Below, piece after piece: positions 8,431 to 17,221 of a DNA stretch of 64,000 nt. Source of the stretch: Propionibacteriaceae bacterium (GTDB lineage Bacteria > Actinomycetota > Actinomycetes > Propionibacteriales > Propionibacteriaceae); contig JAPUEI010000042.1 in assembly GCA_027492675.1 (NCBI GenBank), forward strand, positions 25,680 through 89,679, given 5' to 3'. Both the position numbers and the translations under genes were made by a program. Below the pieces are notes generated by a model, which saw only the letters and a list, made by a program, of their open reading frames with translations, was not told the origin of the DNA and made no database searches. Position 1 is the first letter of the stretch; every line of letters begins with the position of its first letter.

Positions 8431-8994
8431 CTAGCGGTCTCTGGCTGCCGTGATGGCTGACTCCAGCCCGTCCAGCATCTCGTCGAGGGAACCTGACAGC
8501 CGTACGGCGTCGGGGCGGGTCGCGATGAACGCCTCGAAGTCGTCGACCACACCCGCCATGGAGTCTCCCAGAAGGCCGCCGTGGACCACGGGGGAGAGGA
8601 CGCCGGCACGTGCCCGCGCCTCCGCCTGACGTCGGTCGAACCGTGTCGCCGCCTCGGCGTGGCCGACGACCAGCGCGCACTCGAGGAACGCTGCGGACGC
8701 CGACCGGGCGGTCTGTGCGAGCTGGTCGATGAAGTCGATGCGGCGCAGATACTGCGGCACGACCACGTCGCGGCCCGACGAGAGGTGGGTTCCGATGGCG
8801 GCCAGGGCGACGGCGCGTGCGGCCAGGCCTGCGTCCCCGGGGGATCGCTGCCAGCCGCCGACCATCGAGCGGACGACGTCGACGTCGAGCGCCAGGGGGA
8901 GGTCACGCTGGGGTGACTCGGCCCAGGCTCGGGCCAGCGTCGACTTTCCGCTCGCCGGCGCGCCGTTGAGCAGGATGAGCACAGGCCGCGTCAT
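8431..8994 (-). CDS. P-loop kinase-like ATPase
   Basis: A 187-residue P-loop protein. The Walker A motif GAPASGKST is at 11-19, directly after a beta strand (VLILLN), as in small kinases and zeta-toxin or chloramphenicol-phosphotransferase-like proteins. An Asp-rich strand follows (LALDVDVVRS). The ATG at 8994 places the P-loop at the usual distance; an in-frame frame continuing 31 codons upstream runs into the desaturase gene and is rejected. It lies 34 bases downstream of the desaturase on the same strand. The substrate is unknown. Confidence 0.75.
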   Translation of the reverse strand: MTRPVLILLNGAPASGKSTLARAWAESPQRDLPLALDVDVVRSMVGGWQRSPGDAGLAARAVALAAIGTHLSSGRDVVVPQYLRRIDFIDQLAQTARSASAAFLECALVVGHAEAATRFDRRQAEARARAGVLSPVVHGGLLGDSMAGVVDDFEAFIATRPDAVRLSGSLDEMLDGLESAITAARDR

Positions 8995-9028
8995 ACGAAG
9001 AGCCTGCCACACGCCCATGTCGTACCAG

Positions 9029-10129
9029 TCAGCGGAACTGGACGTTGAAGGGGCACTCGAACGGGTCGCGCGCAGCCAGACCGACACGGTTGAGGTAGTC
9101 GATGACGATGGCGTACGACCGCAGCAGCGACGTCTCCGTGTACGGCACGTCGTGCGTCTCGCAGTACTCGCGGACGATGATGCGTGCCTTGGCGAGGTAC
9201 GGGCGGGCCATGCTCGGGAACAGGTGGTGCTCGATCTGGTAGTTCAGCCCGCCCATGAGGGCTGTCGCCCACCAGCCACCGCGGATGTTGCGCGACGTCC
9301 GCACCTGCTTGGAGAAGAAGTCCAGCTTCGCGGCCCGGTCGATGACCGGCATGCCCTTGTGGTTCGGGGCGAACGTCGACCCCATGTAGACGCCGAAGAC
9401 CGCGAGCTGCACGCCCATGAACGCGAACGCCATGCCGAGCGGAAGGAAGACGAACACCGGGACCAGCAGGATGACGAACCGCGCCACGATGATGCCGACC
9501 TCGCTCCAGCGGGCCTTGACCTTCGCGCGCTGGGCGAGGTGCTTGAAGCTCTGCCAGTGGAGGTTGATGCCCTCGAGCGTCAGCAGCGGGAAGAACAGCC
9601 AGCCCTGGTACCGCGTGATGAGGCGGATGAAGCCCCGGGCCTTGGCCGCGTCCTCGGCCACGAAGGAGACCGTGTCCGATGCGATGTCCGGATCCTTGCC
9701 GACGCGGTTCGGGTTCTGGTGGTGGCGGGTGTGCTTGCTGTTCCACCACGAGTAGCTCATGCCGATCGACCCGGCGAGGAAGTACGCGAGTCGGTCGTTC
9801 CGCGGACCCGTACTGAGGATCTGGCGGTGGGCGGCCTCGTGGGCCAGGAACGCGACCTGTGTGAAGACGACGCCGAGCGCGGCCGCGATGAGGAGCTGGA
9901 ACCAACTGTCGCGCAGGAGCACGAAGCCCGTCACGCAGCCGCCGAAGGCGAGGCCCAGACCGATGCCCACGAGGATGTAGAACCATCGGGCCCGCCGCAG
10001 CAGGTTGTCGGCCTTCACTGTCTCGGAGACCTGCATGTACGCGCGGGTCAACGGCGGGAAGCTGTCGGCGTTCGCGTACGTCTGGCTGGTGGGGATGACG
10101 CTGGTGAGGGTCGGGACGGTGGTGGACAT
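9029..10129 (-). CDS. Membrane fatty-acid desaturase
   Basis: A 366-residue di-iron acyl-lipid/acyl-CoA desaturase. All three histidine boxes are present: HEAAH (97-101), HTRHH (133-137) and QIEHHLFP (from 298). The membrane segments lie between them (about 50-95 and 205-245). The length and QIEHH box resemble actinobacterial delta-9-type desaturases such as DesA3, which introduce a double bond into stearoyl/palmitoyl chains and need a separate reductase, not encoded nearby. The promoter carries a palindrome over its -35 region (10216-10233), suggesting control by a repressor that senses acyl-CoA. No ferredoxin or cytochrome b5 domain is fused. Confidence 0.92.
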   Translation of the reverse strand: MSTTVPTLTSVIPTSQTYANADSFPPLTRAYMQVSETVKADNLLRRARWFYILVGIGLGLAFGGCVTGFVLLRDSWFQLLIAAALGVVFTQVAFLAHEAAHRQILSTGPRNDRLAYFLAGSIGMSYSWWNSKHTRHHQNPNRVGKDPDIASDTVSFVAEDAAKARGFIRLITRYQGWLFFPLLTLEGINLHWQSFKHLAQRAKVKARWSEVGIIVARFVILLVPVFVFLPLGMAFAFMGVQLAVFGVYMGSTFAPNHKGMPVIDRAAKLDFFSKQVRTSRNIRGGWWATALMGGLNYQIEHHLFPSMARPYLAKARIIVREYCETHDVPYTETSLLRSYAIVIDYLNRVGLAARDPFECPFNVQFR

Positions 10130-10205
10130 GGCACCTGGTTCCGTTCAGCGACGACGCAGGACGAAGTCGGTGCGAGTGCCAGGGCGATCGCCGGTGACAA
10201 AGTCG

Positions 10206-10233
10206 ATACTACTCGACCGTAGGTTTCTACGGT
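10206..10233 (-). promoter_or_regulatory. Desaturase promoter with operator palindrome
   Basis: On the minus strand TAGTAT (10211-10206) is a good -10 box. ACCGTAG and CTACGGT (10216-10222 and 10227-10233) form a perfect 7+7 inverted repeat with a 4-base centre exactly where the -35 box should be. Such placement fits repression; the regulator is not in the window. Confidence 0.5.
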
Positions 10234-10309
10234 CCTCCTCAGGTGAACAGGTCGCCACTAGAGTCGGAACGCGGCGCGCGGGGTGGACCCGAGCGAGTCA
10301 GGAGCTGTC

Positions 10310-13219
10310 GTGGGGTGGGGTGAGTTCCTGTTCGGTGTGATGGCCCGGGAGCCGCGCGAGTACGCCCGGCTTCGGCGGCTGCGCGACGCGATCTACACGC
10401 CCGTCGCCTCCCTCGACGCGGAGATCCTGCGCTCCGGGGAGCCCATTCCGTTCGCGGACCTCGGCGGCCGATCCTTCCGGCCGATCCGCCCCGGTACGGC
10501 GTGGGGGAGGAAGCTCGACTGCGCCTGGCTACACGTCACGGGCTCGGTCCCTGACGGCGTGGAGGCGCCACTCGTCCAGCTCGGCATCCGCGGCGAAGGC
10601 CTAGTCTACTCACCGGCCGGCGAGGTCCTCGACTCAGTCAGCACCGTCTTCATCCAGGGAGACCTGCCCCACGCGGGCGGCCACTGGCGCACCGTTGACC
10701 GCCTCGACCTCACCGACGGTCACGTCGATTTCTTCGCCGACGTCGCCTACAACGGGCTGCTGCTGTACGACCTGGGCAAGGGCGTCTACCACGGCGCGCG
10801 GGTGGTGACGCGCGACGACGACGCGTACGCCCTCTATTACGACTACCTCACGCTGCTCGTCCTCGCGGCGTCGACGGACGACAAGAGCCTGTCCTCGCGA
10901 CATCGTGCAGTGCTGGGCGAGGCGTACGGACGGTTCACCGGTGGCGATGTCGCCGGCGCGCGCACCGTGCTGGCTGAGCCGCTCAGCCAGACGTCGACCA
11001 GCGACTTCACGTACAGCGCCATCGGTCACGGCCACCTCGACATGGCGTGGCTGTGGCCGGTCCGAGAGACGCAGCGGAAGTCGGCCAGGACGTACGTGCG
11101 TGCTGTGAACATGATCGAGGCGCGGCCGGGCTATCTGTACGGGACGAGCCAGCCGCAGCAACTGTGGTGGCTCAAGCAGAACCAGCCTGCGCTGTACGAG
11201 CGGGTGAAGGCGGCCGTCGCGGCGGGCCGCATCGAGCTCCAGGGGTCGTTCTGGATCGAGCCCGACACCAACCTCCCCAGCGGCGAGTCCCTGGTGCGCC
11301 AATCGCTCGTCGGTCGGCGGTTCCTCGTCGACGAGTTCGGGCTGGACCCGACGGACATGCGGCTGTGCTGGCTGCCCGACACGTTCGGCTACAACGGCAA
11401 CCTTCCGCAGATCCTGCGCAAGTCCGGAATGGACTGGTTCCAGACCATCAAGCTGTCCTGGAACAAGGTCAACAACTTCCCGTACCGCACCTTCACCTGG
11501 GAAGGCATCGACGGCTCCCGGGTGCTCGTCCACATGCCGCCGGAGGGTGACTACAACAGTCGGGCCGCCGCCGACGGGCTGCTGAACGGCGTCAGGCGCT
11601 ATCCCGAGAGGGAGCTGAACACGGCGCTGCTCGTGTACGGGGCGGGCGACGGTGGGGGAGGGCCGGGCGAGGTCCACCTCGAGCTTCTCGATCGTGAGCA
11701 CAGCCTCTTGGGGCTCCCGAAGGTCGAGTTCTCCACCGCATCGGCGTTCTTCCGCGAGCTCGAGACGCGCGAGATCCCCCACACGCACGTCGGCGAACTG
11801 TACCTCGAGACGCACCAGGGCACGTACACCACACAGGCCGCGATGAAGCGCTACAACCGGCTGATGGAGCGGATGCTCCACAACGCCGAGGCCCTGGCGG
11901 CGGTCGTCGGCGCCGACAGCCGCCTGCCGCTGGCCCAGCCGTGGCGCGACGTGCTGCTCAACCAGTTCCACGACATCATTCCGGGCTCGTCGATCGCCAG
12001 GGTCCATCACGAGGCGGTGGAGCTGTACAGAGAGGTCGAAAAGTCGCTTCAGTCATATCTCGACATGCTGCTGGGGGAGTTGCCCGCGGCCGACGCGCCG
12101 TCGGCGCTGAACCTGACGTCGTTCCCCCGGCGCGAGCACGTACGTCACGCTGACGGCTGGCACGCGGTCGAGGTCGGTCCGTACGCGGCCGCGCGCCTGG
12201 AGCCCGTCGGCGAGACCACGGTGACGTACGGGCCGGACTCGATGAGCAACGGCATCCTCACGGTGCGGTTCGGGCCGACGGGAGAGGTCGTCTCCTGCGT
12301 CGACGCGGCCGGCAGCGAGCACGCCGCGGGGGGTCTCAACCGCCTCGTGCTCCACAAGGATCCCTACCAGTGGCCCTTCGACGCGTGGGACATCGCGATG
12401 GACTATGTGCAGACCGAGCCCACGACCCTCACGCCGACGTCCACCGAGACGGTCGTCGACGGGCCGACGGTGGTCCGTACGACGACGTACCGGATCTCGA
12501 CGTCGACCGTCGAGCAGCGTGTCGTGCTGGAGCAGGGGAGCCCCGTGGTGCGCTGCGAGACGCGGGTCGAGTGGCACGAGAATCACAAGATGCTGCGCGC
12601 CGAGTTCCGGCCGGTGCGGTACGGCGACCAGGCTCGGTGCGAGATCCAGTTCGGCCACATCCAGCGCCCGACGACCGAGCGGGACTCGGTCGAGAAGGCC
12701 CAGTTCGAGGTCTGCGCCCACAAGTGGATCGCGACCGAGGACGAGACGGGCGGCTTCGCGGTGCTCAACGACTCCAAGTACGGACACCGGGCGAAGAACG
12801 GGCTCATCAGCCTCAACCTGCTGCGCGCGCCGACGTTCCCGGACAAGACGGCCGACCGTGGCACCCACCACTTCACGTACGCCTTCATGCCCTTCGAGGA
12901 GCTCAGCGACGTGGTGCGCGAGGGGTACCGGCTGAACAACCCGCTGCTCGTCGTGGATGCCGCGCCGTTCGGGCCGGTCGTGCAGACGAGCGACCCCGGC
13001 GTGGTGGTGGACACGGTCAAGGGCTCCGAGGACGGGACCGGGGTCGTGCTGAGGCTGTACGAGAGCCTGGGCCGGGCGACCACCACCTCGGTGACGACCA
13101 GCCTTCCGACGGCGGCGGTGTACGAGACGGACCTGCTCGAGACGCGACTCGGCGGCCTCGACCTGGCGAGCGTCCCGTTCGGGCCGTTCGAGATCAAGAC
13201 CATCCTCCTGGAGCGCTGA
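10310..13219 (+). CDS. GH38 alpha-mannosidase, cytoplasmic
   Basis: A 969-residue family-38 glycoside hydrolase that releases mannose from alpha-mannosides by a zinc-dependent retaining mechanism. The zinc ligands are visible in GHGHLDMAWLWP (His and Asp near 240-243), the probable nucleophile Asp357 in LPDTFGYNG, and a further zinc ligand near His554 in FHDIIPGSS. The large beta-sandwich C-terminus completes the family length. No signal peptide is present. I chose the GTG at 10310 because AGGAG lies five bases upstream; a GTG at 10283 has no such site. The sugar symporter gene starts on the next base after the stop, so imported mannosides are probably hydrolysed inside the cell. Confidence 0.95.
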   Translation: MGWGEFLFGVMAREPREYARLRRLRDAIYTPVASLDAEILRSGEPIPFADLGGRSFRPIRPGTAWGRKLDCAWLHVTGSVPDGVEAPLVQLGIRGEGLVYSPAGEVLDSVSTVFIQGDLPHAGGHWRTVDRLDLTDGHVDFFADVAYNGLLLYDLGKGVYHGARVVTRDDDAYALYYDYLTLLVLAASTDDKSLSSRHRAVLGEAYGRFTGGDVAGARTVLAEPLSQTSTSDFTYSAIGHGHLDMAWLWPVRETQRKSARTYVRAVNMIEARPGYLYGTSQPQQLWWLKQNQPALYERVKAAVAAGRIELQGSFWIEPDTNLPSGESLVRQSLVGRRFLVDEFGLDPTDMRLCWLPDTFGYNGNLPQILRKSGMDWFQTIKLSWNKVNNFPYRTFTWEGIDGSRVLVHMPPEGDYNSRAAADGLLNGVRRYPERELNTALLVYGAGDGGGGPGEVHLELLDREHSLLGLPKVEFSTASAFFRELETREIPHTHVGELYLETHQGTYTTQAAMKRYNRLMERMLHNAEALAAVVGADSRLPLAQPWRDVLLNQFHDIIPGSSIARVHHEAVELYREVEKSLQSYLDMLLGELPAADAPSALNLTSFPRREHVRHADGWHAVEVGPYAAARLEPVGETTVTYGPDSMSNGILTVRFGPTGEVVSCVDAAGSEHAAGGLNRLVLHKDPYQWPFDAWDIAMDYVQTEPTTLTPTSTETVVDGPTVVRTTTYRISTSTVEQRVVLEQGSPVVRCETRVEWHENHKMLRAEFRPVRYGDQARCEIQFGHIQRPTTERDSVEKAQFEVCAHKWIATEDETGGFAVLNDSKYGHRAKNGLISLNLLRAPTFPDKTADRGTHHFTYAFMPFEELSDVVREGYRLNNPLLVVDAAPFGPVVQTSDPGVVVDTVKGSEDGTGVVLRLYESLGRATTTSVTTSLPTAAVYETDLLETRLGGLDLASVPFGPFEIKTILLER

Positions 13220-14539
13220 ATGGACCTCGTCACGGCACCGGTGAGCGACCGGAAACAGCGGGTGTCGGTGATCGTCGCCGGGTTCGGGCAGAACTTCATC
13301 CTCACCACGGTGACGACGTTCATCCTGGTGTACCTGATCGAGTACGCCCACATCAGCGTGGCCGGAATGGCTGTGGTGACGGGGATCTTGAGCGCCACGA
13401 AGGTGTTCGACGCCGTGAGCGACCCGGTGATGGGCAGCATCATCGACCGGACGCGGACGCGCTGGGGCAAGATGCGCCCGTTCATCCTGTTCGCGGCGAT
13501 GCCGGTGGCGCTGTTGACGACGCTGCTGTTCGCGGTGCCGGACATCGCCGAGAGCGGCAAGCTCGTGTACTTCGGGGTCGTCTTCTTCCTGTGGGGCATC
13601 TCGTACACCGCCTGCGACGTGCCGTTCTGGGGCCTCATCGGGTCCGCCTTCCCGGAGCCGGCGGTCCGTACGGGCGTGATCTCGCAGGTCAGGGCGTACG
13701 GGGGCATCTCGCTCGGGATCGCGACCCTCGGCATGCCGTGGCTGGCGCAGGCATTCAGCGGCGGCACGACGACGGCGACCGGCTGGACGCTGGCGATCGG
13801 TGTGACGGCGTTCGCTGGCATGGGGCTGTACCTGCTGGCGTTCGTCAACACCCGTGAGCGGCCGCGGCCCGACGCCGAGGAGCACCTGTCGATCGGGGTG
13901 CTGTTCGGCACGCTGGCCAAGAACACCCCGCTGCTGCTCGTGCTGGCGGGGTCGGTGCTGGGGTTCGGCCGCTACGTCGTCCAGGCCGGCGGTGCGGTGT
14001 TCGTCGTCCTCGCGTACGGCGACGAGAAGAAGTTCACGCTCATCGGCGCAGCGATCATCGGTGGGCTCGTGCTGGCGTCGTTCGGCACCCCGCTGCTCAT
14101 GAGGTGGCTCAGCAGCAAGGCGCTGATGGTGTACAGCACGGTGATCGCCGCGGTTCTGTACCTCGCGATGTACGTGGTGGGGTTCGCGAACATCGTCGCG
14201 GTCCTGGTGTTCATCTTCCTGACCGGGCTCACGCTGGGGGTGTTCGGCGTCGTGCAGACCACGATGATCGCGGATGCTGTCGACGACGTGGAGCGACGTA
14301 CGGGCGTGCGCAACGACGGCATCTCCTTCTCGACGCTGACGTTCGTGGCCAAGATCATGAACGCTCTGGCCGTACTCGTCTTCGGCATCTTCGTCGTCAT
14401 CGCGGGCTACCAGGCGGGCGTCCCGGTGACGCCGCGCATGCAGCAGGTCGTGTGGTCGGCGATCACGCTCGTGCCGGCGGTCAGCTGCGTGGTGTCCGTG
14501 GTGCCGTTCGCCTTCTATCGACTGCGCACCGCCGACTGA
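13220..14539 (+). CDS. GPH-family sugar:cation symporter
   Basis: A 439-residue major-facilitator protein with 12 predicted membrane segments, of the glycoside-pentoside-hexuronide (MelB-like) family. Typical signatures are DAVSDPVMGSIIDRTRTRWGK in the first cytoplasmic loop (split here: SDPVMG, then RTRTRWGKMRP) and the SYTACDVPFWGL segment in the fourth to fifth helix. Its ATG directly follows the alpha-mannosidase stop, so the pair is one operon and the substrate is presumably an alpha-mannoside or mannose-containing oligosaccharide. Substrate is inferred from that neighbour only. Confidence 0.9.
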   Translation: MDLVTAPVSDRKQRVSVIVAGFGQNFILTTVTTFILVYLIEYAHISVAGMAVVTGILSATKVFDAVSDPVMGSIIDRTRTRWGKMRPFILFAAMPVALLTTLLFAVPDIAESGKLVYFGVVFFLWGISYTACDVPFWGLIGSAFPEPAVRTGVISQVRAYGGISLGIATLGMPWLAQAFSGGTTTATGWTLAIGVTAFAGMGLYLLAFVNTRERPRPDAEEHLSIGVLFGTLAKNTPLLLVLAGSVLGFGRYVVQAGGAVFVVLAYGDEKKFTLIGAAIIGGLVLASFGTPLLMRWLSSKALMVYSTVIAAVLYLAMYVVGFANIVAVLVFIFLTGLTLGVFGVVQTTMIADAVDDVERRTGVRNDGISFSTLTFVAKIMNALAVLVFGIFVVIAGYQAGVPVTPRMQQVVWSAITLVPAVSCVVSVVPFAFYRLRTAD

Positions 14540-14616
14540 GCAGTTCTTGAGAAGCACCCGGCGCATTGCGCCCCTATGGTTCACAGGCAGGAGAAGCTCC
14601 GAGGAGAGGGTGCGAG

Positions 14617-15078
14617 ATGTCCATGGTGGTCGACTACGAGACGGTGTCCACGGCGGGACTCGAGTCGTCGCCGTACGCTGCGGCGCTCGCCGGGCTGCGC
14701 GCGAACGAGGCGCGGTACTTCCGTAACAAGTACGCCCACGAGTTCACCGTGGTGAGTGCCGCCGACGCGCCCCAGACCGTCGACTGGGTGCACTCGATCC
14801 TCGCTGAGCGCGACCTGGTGATCGCGTCGAAGCCCCTGGAGGCGACGGAGTTCGTCGCGGACGGCACGCGGTTCGCGTACGTCTTCTACGAGTCGGGTCT
14901 GTCGATCAACGTGATGTACGGGCTGGAGCCGGGCGCCAAGCGGGCCGTGGGCTTCAAGCTCTGCGACGGCATGCCCGTGCCCGATGAGCTCGCGGCGAAG
15001 TTCAAGTTCGCGAGGCAGAAGTCCAAGCTCGCGGGCACCATCCGCGGATCGTTCTTCGTGATCAAGGGTGAGCACTGA
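14617..15078 (+). CDS. Conserved hypothetical protein, 153 residues
   Basis: A complete 153-residue protein with a strong GAGGAGAGG ribosome site before the ATG at 14617 and a -10-like TATGGT at 14575. It has no signal peptide or membrane segment. It contains many aromatic and charged residues, including EARYFRNKYAHEF and a Lys-rich C-terminus (KFKFARQKSKLAGTIRG). I do not recognise the family with confidence. The codon use matches its neighbours, so it is a real resident gene. It stands between the mannoside operon and a structured repeat region. Confidence 0.7.
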   Translation: MSMVVDYETVSTAGLESSPYAAALAGLRANEARYFRNKYAHEFTVVSAADAPQTVDWVHSILAERDLVIASKPLEATEFVADGTRFAYVFYESGLSINVMYGLEPGAKRAVGFKLCDGMPVPDELAAKFKFARQKSKLAGTIRGSFFVIKGEH

Positions 15079-15092
15079 GCCTGTCCGTGCCG

Positions 15093-15257
15093 CGATCGGA
15101 GTTCTGGTCGTGATGCGAGACGGACAGGGGAGCGTCCCTGGTTCGATCGGAGTTGTGGTCGTCATGCGGCCGTTCTGAGGCCTGAGAACGACGACAACTC
15201 CGATCGAATCCAGGACCAGCCGCGCGGGCTCGCTCATAGCGACCACAACTCCGCTCG
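15093..15257. repeat. Nested palindromic element, 2 direct + 2 inverted copies
   Basis: An 18-base unit, CGATCGGAGTTGTGGTCG, occurs four times in 165 bases: forward at 15093-15110 (one mismatch) and 15144-15161, and inverted at 15189-15206 (one mismatch) and 15240-15257 (one mismatch). The inner pair is joined by the near-palindrome 15171-15190 (centre AGGCCT), and flanking bases also pair, so the inner arms span about 15135-15217 and the outer arms pair around them. The whole gap between the unknown gene and recQ is this element. It may act as a terminator, a repeat family such as REP/BIME, or a protein-binding site. Confidence 0.75.
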
Positions 15258-15299
15258 GTCCCGTCTGGGAGGCGGAGGTCGACTGTCCGGTGCGGCGTC

Positions 15300-15305
15300 T
15301 AGGCT
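15300..15305 (+). promoter_or_regulatory. -10 box of leaderless recQ
   Basis: TAGGCT lies seven bases before the recQ GTG, so transcription is predicted to start at the start codon; no ribosome site is present. Confidence 0.5.
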
Positions 15306-15312
15306 GTCGCGC

Positions 15313-17160
15313 GTGCCGATCACCCCGCCCTTGCCCCTGGAGGTGCTGCGCGCGACCTTCGGGTACGACGAGTTCCGGGGGGACCAGGCGGCGATCATCG
15401 ATCGGGTCGTCGGCGGCGGGGACGCGCTGGTCCTGATGCCGACGGGTGGCGGGAAGTCGCTGTGCTACCAGATCCCCGCGCTCGTACGGCCGGGCATCGG
15501 GGTGGTGATCTCCCCGCTGATCGCCCTGATGCACGACCAGGTCACGGCGATGGAGGCGCTCGGCGTGCGCGCGGGCTTCCTCAACTCCACGCAGCAGAAC
15601 GACGAGCGGGTGGCGACCGAGCAGGCGGCGCTCGCTGGGGAGCTCGACCTGCTGTACCTCGCCCCCGAACGTCTCGGCATGACCCGCACGCAGGACTTCC
15701 TCGACCGTCTGAGCGTCAGCCTGTTCGCCATCGACGAGGCGCACTGTGTGTCGCAGTGGGGCCACGACTTCCGGCCCGACTACCTACGGCTGTCGATGCT
15801 GGGGGAGCGGTGGCCCGGCGTCCCGCGCGTCGCGCTCACGGCGACCGCGACCCCGGCCACGCGGCAGGAGATCACGGCGAGGCTCGGCCTCAGCGGCGCG
15901 AAGACCTTCGTCTCCAGCTTCGACCGGCCCAACATCACGTACCGGATCGAGCCCAAGGCGCAGCCGCTGGACCAGCTCGTACGGCTCATCACCACCGAGC
16001 ACGACGGCGACGCCGGCATCGTGTACTGCCTGTCGCGGGCGTCGGTGGAGAAGACGGCGGAGGCGCTCGTACGGCAGGGGATCACAGCCCTCCCGTACCA
16101 CGCAGGCCTCCCCGGAGACGTCCGGTCAGCGAACCAGTCTCGGTTCCTCCGCGACGACGGCGTGGTGATGGTCGCCACGATCGCCTTCGGAATGGGCATC
16201 GACAAGCCCGACGTACGGTTCGTCGCCCACCTCGACCTGCCGCGCAGCATCGAGGGCTACTACCAGGAGACCGGACGCGCCGGCCGCGACGGGCTGCCGG
16301 CGACGGCCTGGATGGCGTACGGACTCGCCGACGTCGTCCAGCAGCGCCAGCTCATCGACTCGTCCGAGGGCGACGCGGCCCACAAACGTCTGCTGCAGCA
16401 GCACCTCAGCTCGATGCTGGGTCTGTGCGAGACGCTCGGCTGCCGCCGCCAGCTGATCCTCGGCTACTTCGGAGAGTCGAGTGAGCCCTGCGGCAACTGC
16501 GACACCTGCCTGGCCCCGCCCGAGGCATTCGACGGTACGGTCCCGGCGCAGAAGCTGCTGTCGACGGTTGTACGGCTCCGGCGCGAGCGCAACCAGAGCT
16601 TCGGCGCCGGTCAGGTCATCGACATCCTGCTCGGTCGCCGCACGGCGAAGGTCGACCAGTGGGAGCACGACACGCTGAGCACGTTCGGCATCGGGGACGA
16701 ACTCTCGGAAGCGCAGTGGCGGGCCGTCGTCCGCCAACTGCTCGCCTCCAGCCTCCTCGAGGTGTCGTCGGCCCACGGCACGCTCGTCGTCACCGACGAT
16801 GCCTGGCCGGTGCTGCGCGGCGAGCAGCAGGTGCAGCTGCGGCAGGATGTCGTGACCAGGGCACCGCGGCCGAGTCGGAAGAAGGTCGGCCCCGACGGAG
16901 CCCCAGTGAGCCGATCGGCGGCCGCATGGACCCTGTCGGCCGACGACCGCGCGCTGTTCGAGCGACTGCGCAGCTGGCGTGCCGAGACGGCGAAGGCCGC
17001 ATCCGTACCCGCCTACGTCGTCTTCCCCGACGCAACCCTTGCGGCCATCGCGTCGGCGCGACCGGCCACGACGCAGCAGCTCTTCGCGATCGGAGGGGTC
17101 GGCGCGAAGAAGCTCGAGACGTACGGAGACGACGTGCTCGCCATCGTTGCCGGCGCCTGA
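15313..17160 (+). CDS. recQ: ATP-dependent DNA helicase RecQ
   Basis: A 615-residue 3'-5' helicase of recombination and replication-fork repair. Domains in order: Walker A PTGGGKS (43-49), the DEAH box (141-144) followed by the RecQ aromatic loop [11 protein letters not shown], the second RecA-like domain with the [10 protein letters not shown] motif, the zinc module with Cys377, Cys393, Cys396 and Cys399 in CRR...CGNCDTC, a winged-helix RQC domain, and an HRDC domain (about 535-610). All are intact. The GTG start has no ribosome site but a -10 box seven bases upstream. It converges on the arabinose operon, from which a hairpin terminator separates it. Confidence 0.97.
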   Translation: MPITPPLPLEVLRATFGYDEFRGDQAAIIDRVVGGGDALVLMPTGGGKSLCYQIPALVRPGIGVVISPLIALMHDQVTAMEALGVRAGFLNSTQQNDERVATEQAALAGELDLLYLAPERLGMTRTQDFLDRLSVSLFAIDEAHCVSQWGHDFRPDYLRLSMLGERWPGVPRVALTATATPATRQEITARLGLSGAKTFVSSFDRPNITYRIEPKAQPLDQLVRLITTEHDGDAGIVYCLSRASVEKTAEALVRQGITALPYHAGLPGDVRSANQSRFLRDDGVVMVATIAFGMGIDKPDVRFVAHLDLPRSIEGYYQETGRAGRDGLPATAWMAYGLADVVQQRQLIDSSEGDAAHKRLLQQHLSSMLGLCETLGCRRQLILGYFGESSEPCGNCDTCLAPPEAFDGTVPAQKLLSTVVRLRRERNQSFGAGQVIDILLGRRTAKVDQWEHDTLSTFGIGDELSEAQWRAVVRQLLASSLLEVSSAHGTLVVTDDAWPVLRGEQQVQLRQDVVTRAPRPSRKKVGPDGAPVSRSAAAWTLSADDRALFERLRSWRAETAKAASVPAYVVFPDATLAAIASARPATTQQLFAIGGVGAKKLETYGDDVLAIVAGA

Positions 17161-17161
17161 A

Positions 17162-17209
17162 ACGACAACGCGACGGCCCGGGGAGTCCGGACCGCCGCGT
17201 TGCTGTCGT
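17162..17209. terminator. Bidirectional hairpin terminator
   Basis: ACGACAACGCGACGG pairs with CCGCCGCGTTGCTGTCGT with a two-base bulge and an inner CCCGG/CCGGA stem. It sits between the convergent recQ and arabinose-operon ends and can serve both strands. Confidence 0.7.
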
Positions 17210-17221
17210 ACTGCGAGAAAA

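Noticed and set aside
12053..14584. 843-codon open frame antisense to the mannosidase and symporter
   Set aside because: His/Arg/Asp-rich low-complexity translation caused by high-GC codon bias; no domain, and both sense genes have clear families.
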